Source: UBA1413 sp964461455
Lineage (GTDB): Bacteria; Bacteroidota; Bacteroidia; Bacteroidales; Prolixibacteraceae
Assembly (NCBI GenBank): GCA_964461455.1
Contig: CAYWUJ010000003.1
Span: forward strand, 47,429-111,428
Length of the DNA: 64,000 nucleotides
Direction: 5' to 3'
A program made the position numbers and the translations under genes. Under the pieces are notes generated by a model that saw only the letters and a program-made list of their open reading frames with translations, was not told where the DNA came from and made no database searches. This document shows positions 26,503 to 34,277 of the stretch, one piece after another (the stretch's first letter is position 1; every line of letters begins with the position of its first letter).

Positions 26503-28374
26503 ATGAAGAAAGTCACCAGCAGGAACCCGTGGGCGTGGATTCCCACCCTCTATTTTGCTGAAGGAATTCCCTACATCGCCGTGATGACGATTTCGGTGAT
26601 CATGTACAAGCGGCTGGGGATTTCGAATGCCGACATTGCCCTGTACACCAGCTGGCTCTATCTGCCCTGGGTCATCAAACCCTTCTGGAGCCCCTTTGTC
26701 GATATTCTGAAAACCAAGCGGTGGTGGATCCTGGTGATGCAGTTGTTCATAGGGGCCGGACTGGCCGGAGTGGCCTTTTTCATTCCGGCGCCGTTTTTCT
26801 TCAGGGCCACACTGGCCGTTTTCTGGTTGGTAGCCTTCAGCTCCGCCACCCATGACATTGCCGCCGACGGTTTTTACATGCTGGCCCTCGATTCCCATCA
26901 CCAGGCCCTGTACGTGGGCATCCGCAGCACTTTTTACCGTATCGCCTCCATCATGGGGCAGGGCGTGCTGATTATTGTCGCCGGTTTCCTGGAATCCCAC
27001 ACCGGTTTGGAACCGTTGAAGCTCGAGGTGGAAGCCGGACCGGCGAAAGCCGCCATGGTGGCCGGGGTCAGGGAGACCCCCACCGGCGACCCCGCCACCG
27101 GGGACACCTATTTCATGGCCTGGCCCCAAACGGTGCAGATGAACACCGCGACGATTCCCGGCGACAGCGCAGCACGCATCAAGGCCTTTGCCCGCGAACA
27201 AAACCGACAGAACGGCTTTGTGACGGTGGCCGAAAACAATGCCCTGAATAAGGAAAGTGAAAAGGGATCCTTGTGGACAGCCCATATTTCGGGACCCCTG
27301 GGCTCCTGGATTCGTCGTCATTTCGGGGAAAAAAGGGAAGTCATCGCCGAAGGGGCCACCGCCGGAAATACGACCCTGGTGGAGATTCGCCTCAGCCGGC
27401 CGCCTGACCCCGGAGAGACGCACGTTCTGGTGCTTCACCCCGAAAAAGGAGATAAAAGCATCGCCCTGGCCGGCGATGACCGGCTGGTGTTCACCCGTGA
27501 AAACTGGGACAAACCCGCCTGGGTGGTGATCCAGGCCGACCCGAAACTCGACAGGGATAGTAATATTACCCTCAGGGGAACCTCCGGGAATATCCCCCTG
27601 GCCTGGTCTATCACCTTCTTTATCATGGCCGGACTCTTCATCGCCTTCTTCCTGTATCACCGCTTTGCCCTCCCCTACCCGGTCTCCGACAAACCCGCGG
27701 CAGAGGCCACGGCCAAAAATATCGTCAGGGAGTTTCTCACGGCCTTCTCCACTTTTTTCCGGAAAAAACAGGTGGCTGCCGGCATCTTCTTTATGCTCAC
27801 CTTCCGTTTTGCCGAAGCCCAGCTGCTCAAGCTGGTCACTCCTTTTCTCCTCGATCCCGGAGAGGTGGGAGGCATGGGCCTTACCACCGGCGAAGTGGGA
27901 CTCGTCTACGGCACCGTCGGCATCCTGAGTCTTACCATCGGGGGAATCATCGGAGGCATCGTGGCCGCCCGGGGAGGCCTGAAAAAATGGCTCTGGCCCA
28001 TGGCCCTGAGCATGATCCTCACCAGTGTCACCTTCCTTTATTTGGCCTATACCCTGCCCGACAGCCTGCTGGTCATCAACCTGTGCGTCGGACTGGAACA
28101 ATTCGGCTACGGCTTCGGATTCACGGCCTACATGCTGTACATGATCCATTACGCCGAAGGAGAGTTCAAAACGTCACACTATGCCATCTGTACCGCCTTT
28201 ATGGCCCTGGGAATGATGATCCCGGGGATGTTCGCCGGATGGCTCCAGGAACAACTGGGATACCGCCACTTCTTCCTCTGGGTGATGATATGCAGCATCA
28301 TTCCCCTGATCGCCACCTCCCTGCTGAAAATCGACCCTGCCTTCGGAAAGAAACAACCTGAAACGGCAGCTTAA
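26503..28374 (+). CDS. ampG: AmpG-type MFS muropeptide permease with large periplasmic insert
   Basis: Major-facilitator permease of 623 aa. The N-terminus (PTLYFAEGIPY, MYKRLGISNADIALYTSWLYLPWVIKPFW, SATHDIAADGFYM) matches AmpG-type importers of anhydromuropeptides. Five helices are followed by a hydrophilic insert at about residues 164-364, after which the remaining helices resume. The end of the insert (about 290-362) reads as a beta-sandwich with RLVFTRENWDKPAWVVIQA, similar to the FTxxNWxxPQ pattern of Calx-beta/Ig-like adhesin domains. The insert would be on the periplasmic face. Residues 164-290 match nothing I recognise. It lies 45 bases after SpoIID. Confidence 0.85.
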   Translation: MKKVTSRNPWAWIPTLYFAEGIPYIAVMTISVIMYKRLGISNADIALYTSWLYLPWVIKPFWSPFVDILKTKRWWILVMQLFIGAGLAGVAFFIPAPFFFRATLAVFWLVAFSSATHDIAADGFYMLALDSHHQALYVGIRSTFYRIASIMGQGVLIIVAGFLESHTGLEPLKLEVEAGPAKAAMVAGVRETPTGDPATGDTYFMAWPQTVQMNTATIPGDSAARIKAFAREQNRQNGFVTVAENNALNKESEKGSLWTAHISGPLGSWIRRHFGEKREVIAEGATAGNTTLVEIRLSRPPDPGETHVLVLHPEKGDKSIALAGDDRLVFTRENWDKPAWVVIQADPKLDRDSNITLRGTSGNIPLAWSITFFIMAGLFIAFFLYHRFALPYPVSDKPAAEATAKNIVREFLTAFSTFFRKKQVAAGIFFMLTFRFAEAQLLKLVTPFLLDPGEVGGMGLTTGEVGLVYGTVGILSLTIGGIIGGIVAARGGLKKWLWPMALSMILTSVTFLYLAYTLPDSLLVINLCVGLEQFGYGFGFTAYMLYMIHYAEGEFKTSHYAICTAFMALGMMIPGMFAGWLQEQLGYRHFFLWVMICSIIPLIATSLLKIDPAFGKKQPETAA

Positions 28375-28462
28375 CATTTTCCGGGGTGAACTATCGGCCC
28401 CTGTCGCTGTTGTATGATAAAAATGGTTTATTTTACACCTGAATTTTTAAAATTTTGCTTTT

Positions 28463-29620
28463 ATGAAACATTTCAGCACCCTTCTGGCCGCGCTGCTCCT
28501 GATGGCATTCTCGCCGGTGAACGGACAGGAGACTTACAAAGAAGTAAAACCCAAAATCGACAATGCGGCCTATCAGGCAGGAGATTTCTACCCCACGAAG
28601 ATCTATCCTGAAAAGGTAAAAGGGAAAAGGCCCAAAAACATCATTCTGCTGATTGGTGACGGCATGGGTGTCGACCACGTGTTTGCAGGAATGACCGCCA
28701 ACGGGGGAAAACTGTTTCTTGACAATTTCCGGCACCTGGGCTATTCAAGGACCCAGTCGGCCGATAAATATATCACCGACTCGGCTGCCGGGGGAACCGC
28801 CCTGGCCACGGGCGTGCGCACTTACAACGGGGCCATTTCCGTCGATATGAACCGCAAACCTTTGAAGACCATCCTGGAAGATGCCGAAGATAAAAAACTG
28901 GCCACCGGCCTGGTGTCCACCTCAGCGGTCACCCATGCCACCCCGGCCTCCTTCATCGCCCACCAGGGAGCCAGGTCCAGTTATGAGGCCATCGCCGCCG
29001 ACTTCCTGAAAACCGACATCGACGTCTTTATAGGCGGGGGATACAAGCATTTTTCAGACCGCGAAGATGGCCGTAACCTGATAGAAGAGCTGGAAAAGAA
29101 CGGATACCAGGTGCTGCAGGATATGAACGCCATCGTTCAGGTCAAAAGCGGCAAACTGGCAGGCTTGACGGCTCCCGAGCACAACGGACGCCTGGCAGAA
29201 AGAGGCAGCAACATGCTTCCCCAGGCAGTCAGGACAGCCGTCAACATCCTCTCCAACAACAAAAAAGGCTTTTTCCTCATGGTGGAAGGGTCCATGATCG
29301 ACTGGGGCGGCCATGCCGGCAATACGGTTTATGTGGTCGAGGAGATGCTCGACTTTGACCGTGCCGTCGGTGAAGCCCTGGATTTCGCCGCCCGCAACCG
29401 CGAAACCCTCGTCATTGTCACCGCCGACCATGAAACCGGAGGAATGAGCATCACCAACGGAAACATGCACACCGGCATGGTGCAGGGGAGTTTTACCTCA
29501 GGTGACCATACGTCGGTCATGGTTCCCCTGTTTGCCTGGGGCCCCGGAGCCGCAGAATTCATGGGAATCATGGACAATACCGACGTCCACAAAAAAATGA
29601 AGAAACTCCTGCTCAAATAG
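28463..29620 (+). CDS. Periplasmic alkaline phosphatase
   Basis: Secreted metallo-phosphomonoesterase (385 aa) that releases phosphate from organic esters. A signal peptide runs to about SPVNGQ. The metal-binding IGDGMG is at 64-69 and the phosphorylated serine is S107 in TDSAAGGTALATG. MVEGSMIDWGGH, VTADHETGG and a late GDHTSVMVPLFAWG give the remaining Zn/Mg ligands. It stands 88 bases after ampG, so it may have its own promoter, and six bases before the acyltransferase gene. No Pho box was identified. Confidence 0.93.
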   Translation: MKHFSTLLAALLLMAFSPVNGQETYKEVKPKIDNAAYQAGDFYPTKIYPEKVKGKRPKNIILLIGDGMGVDHVFAGMTANGGKLFLDNFRHLGYSRTQSADKYITDSAAGGTALATGVRTYNGAISVDMNRKPLKTILEDAEDKKLATGLVSTSAVTHATPASFIAHQGARSSYEAIAADFLKTDIDVFIGGGYKHFSDREDGRNLIEELEKNGYQVLQDMNAIVQVKSGKLAGLTAPEHNGRLAERGSNMLPQAVRTAVNILSNNKKGFFLMVEGSMIDWGGHAGNTVYVVEEMLDFDRAVGEALDFAARNRETLVIVTADHETGGMSITNGNMHTGMVQGSFTSGDHTSVMVPLFAWGPGAAEFMGIMDNTDVHKKMKKLLLK

Positions 29621-29626
29621 CCGCTG

Positions 29627-30958
29627 ATGCTCGAAAAATGGTCGTTGGGGTATGAACTGCTCAGGCTGTATGTGAAGCTGGGATACTGGCTTTTTCACCG
29701 CGAAATGGTCATCACGGGAAAAGAGAATATCCCCGCCGGCAAACCCGTCATTTTTGCACCCAACCATCCCAATGCCCTCAACGATGACCTGAGTGTCTCC
29801 ATTGCCATCCCCCACCAGACCGTGTGGCTGGGGCGCGCCAGCCTTTTCAATTCGTCATGGGCCAGGCCCTTTCTGCGATTCATTAAGATTGTCCCGGTAT
29901 TCCGGATCCGCGATGGCAAGGAATCCCTCAAAGGTAACGAGGAGTCCTTTGCCATTGCCGTGAAGATTCTACAGCATAACCGTGCCCTGGGACTATACCC
30001 CGAGGCCGCCCACTCCCTTGACCGGCAAATGATCCCCCATAAAAAGGGGATTCCCCGGATTGTCTTCCTGGCCGGCGACATGACCCACGACACCCTCGAT
30101 ATCCAAATCGTGCCGGTGGGACTCTATTACGACAACCTTCAGAATTTCGGACGCCGCCTGCTGGTCAGCTTCGGGAAACCCCTGTCCGCCAAAGACTACT
30201 ACCCTCTATACCGCCAAAATCCCCGTCAGGCCACCCTCAGGCTCCGCGATGACCTGAACCAGGCCATCGTGCCCCTGACCCTCAACTACGAAACGACCAG
30301 TCACTTCGGGGGCTTTGAGGCGGTCAGGAAGATTGCTGCCCCCGGCGTCGCACTCAGGATGGGACTTCCCGGCAACCTGCCGGGTAAGGTGGAAGCTGAA
30401 CGTGTGGTGGCTGCCCGCCTGGGCGTCCTGGAAAAGAGAGATCCCGAAGAAGCTTCACAACTGGCCGGAAAGGCCACATCCCTGATCCACGACCTGAAGA
30501 CCCGGGGCCTCAGAAGCTGGCTGATCGATACCGGTGAGGAAAAAACAACGACCGCACTGCTCCACTCCCTGGGACTCCTCATCACCCTCCCCCTGTTTCT
30601 CTTCGGGGGGTTGTTCAGTATCATCCCCTTTGCCGGACTGGGAGCCGTGGTCAGAAAAAAGGCGAGCGACCCCATCTGGTTCAGCACCTTCACCTTTGGT
30701 ATGGGTATCGTGGTCTTTCCCCTCTTTTACCTTCTGGAATTGCTGCTGGTTTCTCCCCTTCTGCCCTCCTGGCCCCTGAGGATCCTCTTCCTGGCGTCAC
30801 TGCCCCTGGCGGGGAAAATAGCCTTTGCATGGTACATCAATGCGTTGAAAACGGCAGGCCGATGGCGCTGGCTGCGCATAAAACGGCGTCACCCCGACCT
30901 GTATGCCTCCTTCCATGCCCGTAAAAACGAAATCATTCAGAAGGTGGTGAATCCTTAG
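29627..30958 (+). CDS. PlsC-domain acyltransferase with C-terminal membrane segments
   Basis: Membrane-associated acyltransferase of 443 aa. Motif I is NHPNALNDD, the H-x5-D form found in a glycerol-phosphate acyltransferase subfamily with NHxNALxD. GLYPEAAHS stands where the usual PEGxHS occurs. The catalytic part covers about residues 20-230. A helical linker follows, and three or four hydrophobic segments lie between 305 and 400. The first 25 residues include a hydrophobic stretch. It likely acylates lysophosphatidate or a related lipid; the exact acceptor is unknown. It is probably co-transcribed with the phosphatase gene and ends convergent to the helicase gene. Confidence 0.83.
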   Translation: MLEKWSLGYELLRLYVKLGYWLFHREMVITGKENIPAGKPVIFAPNHPNALNDDLSVSIAIPHQTVWLGRASLFNSSWARPFLRFIKIVPVFRIRDGKESLKGNEESFAIAVKILQHNRALGLYPEAAHSLDRQMIPHKKGIPRIVFLAGDMTHDTLDIQIVPVGLYYDNLQNFGRRLLVSFGKPLSAKDYYPLYRQNPRQATLRLRDDLNQAIVPLTLNYETTSHFGGFEAVRKIAAPGVALRMGLPGNLPGKVEAERVVAARLGVLEKRDPEEASQLAGKATSLIHDLKTRGLRSWLIDTGEEKTTTALLHSLGLLITLPLFLFGGLFSIIPFAGLGAVVRKKASDPIWFSTFTFGMGIVVFPLFYLLELLLVSPLLPSWPLRILFLASLPLAGKIAFAWYINALKTAGRWRWLRIKRRHPDLYASFHARKNEIIQKVVNP

Positions 30959-30981
30959 AGCTTCCCCCGGCAGAGCTCTGA

Positions 30982-32325
30982 CTATCTTTTCCTGCCACGG
31001 CCTGCCGGTCCGGATTTCGGGGACCTGGCAGATTTCGGGGAATTTGGGGATTTCGGGGAGTTTGGGGAATTCATGCCCGGGCGCCTCTTCTTCACGTGAA
31101 AAGCCCCCTTGAAAGTGGGATCATCGACCTTCCGTTGCCGGTCCACTTCCCTTTTTTGTACCTGCCGCTCTTCGAAAGCGGTCTCGGTCACCATGACCCC
31201 CTCAGGCATTTCCGCCACGGGGATTTCCATGCGGATCATCTTTTCGATATGCTTCAGGTGCCACACCTCGTCGGGAGTCACCAGCGTAATGGCGGTGCCC
31301 CGGTGACCGGCTCTCGCCGTTCTGCCGATCCGGTGAATATAATCCTCATAGTGAGGGGGAATATCAAAATTGATGACATGGGAAACCAGGGTGGCATCCA
31401 AACCGCGGGCCGACAGGTCGGTGGTGATCAGAATACGCACCTCTCCCTCCTTGAACGCCCTGATGGCGTTCAACCGGGTCGACTGTCCCTTGTCGCTGTG
31501 CATGATCCGTTTTTCCCCTTCCGTCTTCCTCTTAATAACCTTATAGACTGCATCGGCTGAGGATTTGGTCTTGACAAACAAAATCACCCGGTTAAAGTCG
31601 GCCCCATCTTCCAGCAAATGACGGATCAGGATCAGTTTGGTCTCGAAATTGGGGACCCTGTAAACCATCTGTTTCACCAGTTCGACAGGTGTCGCGGAAG
31701 GGGCAACCTCCACTCTTTCAAAATGGTCGAGAAACTCCTCGGCCATCCTCTCCACCTTTTCGGGAAAGGTGGCGCTGAAAAGGAGGTTCTGCCGGCGCGG
31801 GGGGATGATTTCAAAGAGCTGCTCCAACTGGGGCATAAACCCCATGTCGAGCATCCGGTCGGCCTCATCGATCACCAGGAATTTCACCTTCCTGAAGGAG
31901 ACGGCGTTGGCCTGGTACAAATCCCACAACCTTCCCGGGGTGGCCACCAGAATATCGGTACCTGGTTCCAGAAGGGCCGCATGGCGGGTCCACCCCACCC
32001 CTCCGTAAACCGCAACATGCCTGAGATCTGAAAAAGTGGTCAGCTCGGCAATATCATCCCCCACCTGAACCGACAACTCCCGGGTGGGCACCAGCACGAT
32101 ACAGCGGGGTTCCGTCCCTTCGGCCTTCACCAGCCGGGTAAGCAACGGCAACAGGTATGCCGCCGTCTTCCCGGTACCCGTTTGGGCAATCCCCACCACA
32201 TTAACACCCGAGTTGATCACCGGAATGGCCAGCTCCTGCACGGGAGTAGGCTCTGTAAAACCTATCTCCTCCAAAGCTTTCAGCAACGAACGGCCCACTT
32301 TCAGCTCTTCAAAACTCTTTCCCAT
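30982..32325 (-). CDS. DEAD-box RNA helicase
   Basis: ATP-dependent RNA helicase (447 aa) for RNA remodelling or ribosome assembly. Motifs appear in order: Q motif GFTEPTPVQ, I AQTGTGKT, Ia PTRELS, Ib ATPGR, II DEAD (VIDEADRM), III FSAT, IV ILFVK, V TTDLSARGLD and VI HRIGRTARAG. I start at the ATG at 32325 (MGKSFEEL), which aligns with family N-termini; the in-frame ATG at 32343 adds six odd residues. The tail is a low-complexity Ser-Pro-Asn/Lys stretch encoded by nonamer repeats at 31014-31067, ending GRGRKR. It is close to RhlE-type proteins, but a specific symbol is not safe. Confidence 0.93.
   Translation of the reverse strand: MGKSFEELKVGRSLLKALEEIGFTEPTPVQELAIPVINSGVNVVGIAQTGTGKTAAYLLPLLTRLVKAEGTEPRCIVLVPTRELSVQVGDDIAELTTFSDLRHVAVYGGVGWTRHAALLEPGTDILVATPGRLWDLYQANAVSFRKVKFLVIDEADRMLDMGFMPQLEQLFEIIPPRRQNLLFSATFPEKVERMAEEFLDHFERVEVAPSATPVELVKQMVYRVPNFETKLILIRHLLEDGADFNRVILFVKTKSSADAVYKVIKRKTEGEKRIMHSDKGQSTRLNAIRAFKEGEVRILITTDLSARGLDATLVSHVINFDIPPHYEDYIHRIGRTARAGHRGTAITLVTPDEVWHLKHIEKMIRMEIPVAEMPEGVMVTETAFEERQVQKREVDRQRKVDDPTFKGAFHVKKRRPGMNSPNSPKSPNSPKSARSPKSGPAGRGRKR
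31014..31067. repeat. Nonamer tandem repeat encoding the helicase tail
   Basis: Six 9-base units (ATTTCGGGG, alternating with variants such as AATTTGGGG, on the plus strand) code for repeating Ser-Pro-Asn/Lys-type triplets at the C-terminus of the helicase. The array is in frame, so copy-number changes would alter tail length without a frameshift. Confidence 0.75.
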
Positions 32326-32329
32326 GCCA

Positions 32330-32337
32330 CAAAGATA
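32330..32337 (-). promoter_or_regulatory. -7 element abutting the helicase start codon
   Basis: On the minus strand TATCTTTG (32337-32330) fits the Bacteroidota -7 consensus exactly and ends only four bases before the ATG at 32325. If used, transcription would begin at or next to the start codon. No convincing TTTG lies at the -33 position. Confidence 0.45.
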
Positions 32338-32621
32338 GACCATTCAGGACAATATCCTTTGCCGGCTCACCCCATTTCCTTCAAACAGAGAACCATTGAA
32401 GCTCACCGTGGCAGAGACGGCGGGGAATCCGATTCCGTCAGGGCCTTCCTTAGTACGTTATTCACTTATCCCATGGCAGAGACGGCGGGGAAACGAATCC
32501 CGGTAAACCGGGATGAGTTCGACGGGTTCCAGCACGGGAGCAGCCATAAGCAGTGAACAGGCCATCATGCTTAACTGACACGGATAAAGGATGCAGTCAA
32601 TGCACTCGCCGGAATTCACGA
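32338..32621. other. Intergenic region between dprA and the helicase, with short repeats
   Basis: No credible gene is seen here. It holds a 19-base direct repeat beginning TGGCAGAGACGGCGGGG at 32409-32427 and 32474-32492, and a segment at 32396-32425 that matches 47855-47884 in 25 of 30 positions. A small hairpin GAATCCCGGTAAACCGGG lies near 32494-32511. Confidence 0.45.
32396..32425 (+). repeat. Dispersed intergenic repeat, copy 1
   Basis: Thirty bases starting TTGAAGCTC match 47855-47884 at 25 positions, with AACC and one variable base also shared just upstream. Both copies lie outside genes. See the copy upstream of tatD. Confidence 0.4.
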
Positions 32622-33731
32622 TTACCTTAGCCGGTAACGGTTGCCCGGAAGGGAGAGGACCACACCCTTGCACTCGAGGTCCAGCAACAAGGCAGATATC
32701 TTGCTAACGGGCCATTCCAGGGTGCTTGCCAGGCTGTCCACAGAGGTTTTCTCCTCCCTGCTGAGGAGGCCGGTGACTTTTTCCTCCTCGCCGGTGAGTT
32801 CCGTAAACAGCAGTTGCTGCACGGGTTCCTGCTTTTCCACGGGGGGATCCCACATCAGGGCATATTCCAGATCTTCGGCATTTTCGATCATTACGGCCAG
32901 ATTTTTCTTTATCAGGAAGTTGCACCCTTTTGAATGGGAGTCGTTGGCCCTGCCGGGGAATGCGCACACGTCATGGTGGTAGGAATCGGCGATATCGGCG
33001 GTAATCAGGGCGCCTCCTTTCTCACCCGACTCCACGACCACGGTGGCGTCGCTCAGACCGGCAATCAGCCGGTTACGACGGATGAAATTGGGAGGATCGA
33101 GCCTGGTCTTGCTTGGGAAATCGGTAAGCAGACCTCCCGTTTCCCTCATTTTTTCGGCGGTGCGGGCATGTTCCGAAGGATAGAGCATGTCGAGGCCGTG
33201 GGCCAGAACCCCCACAGTGGGGACCCCGTACTTCAGGGAGGAGCTGTGGGCCTGGATATCGATGCCGTAGGCCAGTCCGCTCACGACCAGCAGGTCGTAG
33301 CCCCTGCCTGCCAGATCCCTGATCAGCTCCTCGCACATCTGGCGGCCGTAAGCCGTGGCACGGCGGGTTCCCACAATGCTGATGATTTTCCCGGCATCCA
33401 GATTGCCGTTTCCGCGGAAGTAGAACAACACGGGAGCGTCGGCACACTGGAGAAAGCGCCGGGGATAGCCCTCGTCAAGGTAAAAAAAGACCCTGACCTC
33501 ATTTTTATCCGCGAAAATGAGCTCTTCCGCCGCCCTTCCGAGGGTGTTGCTCTCCCTGATACTGCGGGCATGGACCTCCCCGATTCCCGGAATCTTCATC
33601 AGCGCGTGCTCTGACTCCCGGAAAATTCCTTCCACGCTGCCGACATGGGTGATGAGGGTGCGGGCCAGGACACCGCCGATGCCGGGGACCATCGACAGGG
33701 CTACCTTATAGAGTAAAGCGTCTTCACTCAT
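32622..33731 (-). CDS. dprA: DprA/Smf DNA-processing protein
   Basis: Cytoplasmic protein that loads RecA on incoming single-stranded DNA during natural transformation; it is also widespread in bacteria not known to be competent. The 369-aa protein has N-terminal helix-hairpin-helix segments (VPGIGGVLARTL, IPGIGEVHARSI), the extended Rossmann domain with SIVGTRRATAYG, VSGLAYGIDIQAH and the binding pocket RNRLIAGLSDATVVVESGEKGGALITA, and a C-terminal winged helix (about 305-368). It ends the minus-strand gene pair with the upstream small membrane protein 20 bases away. No other competence gene is in the window. Confidence 0.93.
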   Translation of the reverse strand: MSEDALLYKVALSMVPGIGGVLARTLITHVGSVEGIFRESEHALMKIPGIGEVHARSIRESNTLGRAAEELIFADKNEVRVFFYLDEGYPRRFLQCADAPVLFYFRGNGNLDAGKIISIVGTRRATAYGRQMCEELIRDLAGRGYDLLVVSGLAYGIDIQAHSSSLKYGVPTVGVLAHGLDMLYPSEHARTAEKMRETGGLLTDFPSKTRLDPPNFIRRNRLIAGLSDATVVVESGEKGGALITADIADSYHHDVCAFPGRANDSHSKGCNFLIKKNLAVMIENAEDLEYALMWDPPVEKQEPVQQLLFTELTGEEEKVTGLLSREEKTSVDSLASTLEWPVSKISALLLDLECKGVVLSLPGNRYRLR

Positions 33732-33751
33732 AGGCGGGGGTTTGTTTATAT

Positions 33752-34204
33752 TCAGCGCTTCAGCGCTATCTTCAGCTCCGATTCCATCTGCTGCCGCTCT
33801 TCACGGGTCACCGCCGCCAGACTGACAGGGTCGTACTCGGCAATTCCCCGTTTGGTCCTGACCACCAGGATCAGGTCCTGCACCAACCCGAAGAGCGAAT
33901 TCTCAAAACGGTAGTCGTAAAAAGTGGCCAGGGGGAATTCGATGGAGTGGTATTCCCTTTTGCCAAACCGGGCCACGGAATAGTAACGAAGGGTCAGTTT
34001 TCCGCCATCGGTTTCCAGCCTGACATACTGCACGTCAATGGCCTGGAAGACCACAAACCACACCACGACAGCGGCAGCAGCCACAAAACCGGCCACATCC
34101 TTTCCGGTGAGAAAAAACAAAAGCGACCCCAGGGCCAGAAGGCCAGCACCGGTGTAAAAGAGTCGATTGATCCTTTTTATTCTTCCTGAATTCTCTGTAA
34201 CCAT
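33752..34204 (-). CDS. Small membrane protein with possible PH-like domain (unknown function)
   Basis: 150-aa protein that I do not recognise as a named family. A basic N-terminus precedes two hydrophobic segments (about residues 15-33 and 37-54), followed by a soluble, strand-rich C-terminal half (VRLETDGGKLTLRYYSVARFGKREYHSIEF) that resembles bacterial PH-like domains and ends in a helix. It is probably an inner-membrane protein with its C-terminal domain in the cytoplasm. It precedes dprA on the same strand with a 20-base gap and is divergent from aroB. No function is proposed. Confidence 0.7.
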   Translation of the reverse strand: MVTENSGRIKRINRLFYTGAGLLALGSLLFFLTGKDVAGFVAAAAVVVWFVVFQAIDVQYVRLETDGGKLTLRYYSVARFGKREYHSIEFPLATFYDYRFENSLFGLVQDLILVVRTKRGIAEYDPVSLAAVTREERQQMESELKIALKR

Positions 34205-34249
34205 TTTCTGAATATGACCGGAGGTGATGCCGGGGTTTTGTAAAGTTTG

Positions 34250-34257
34250 TAACTTTA
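34250..34257 (+). promoter_or_regulatory. -7-like element upstream of aroB
   Basis: TAACTTTA differs by one base from TAnnTTTG and lies 20 bases before the aroB ATG. A TTTG exists upstream (34237-34240) but the spacing is too short for the usual -33. Confidence 0.3.
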
Positions 34258-34277
34258 GCGCAATTTACGACGGAGGA

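Noticed and set aside
25060..28149. A 1029-codon open frame on the minus strand opposite the SpoIID and AmpG genes
   Set aside because: It is exactly antisense to two genes with clear family motifs, has a His/Gly/Asp/Glu-biased composition and no recognisable domain. It results from GC-rich codon use.
32458..32673. 71-codon minus-strand frame downstream of dprA
   Set aside because: It overlaps the dprA end and the repeat region, and has no family features.
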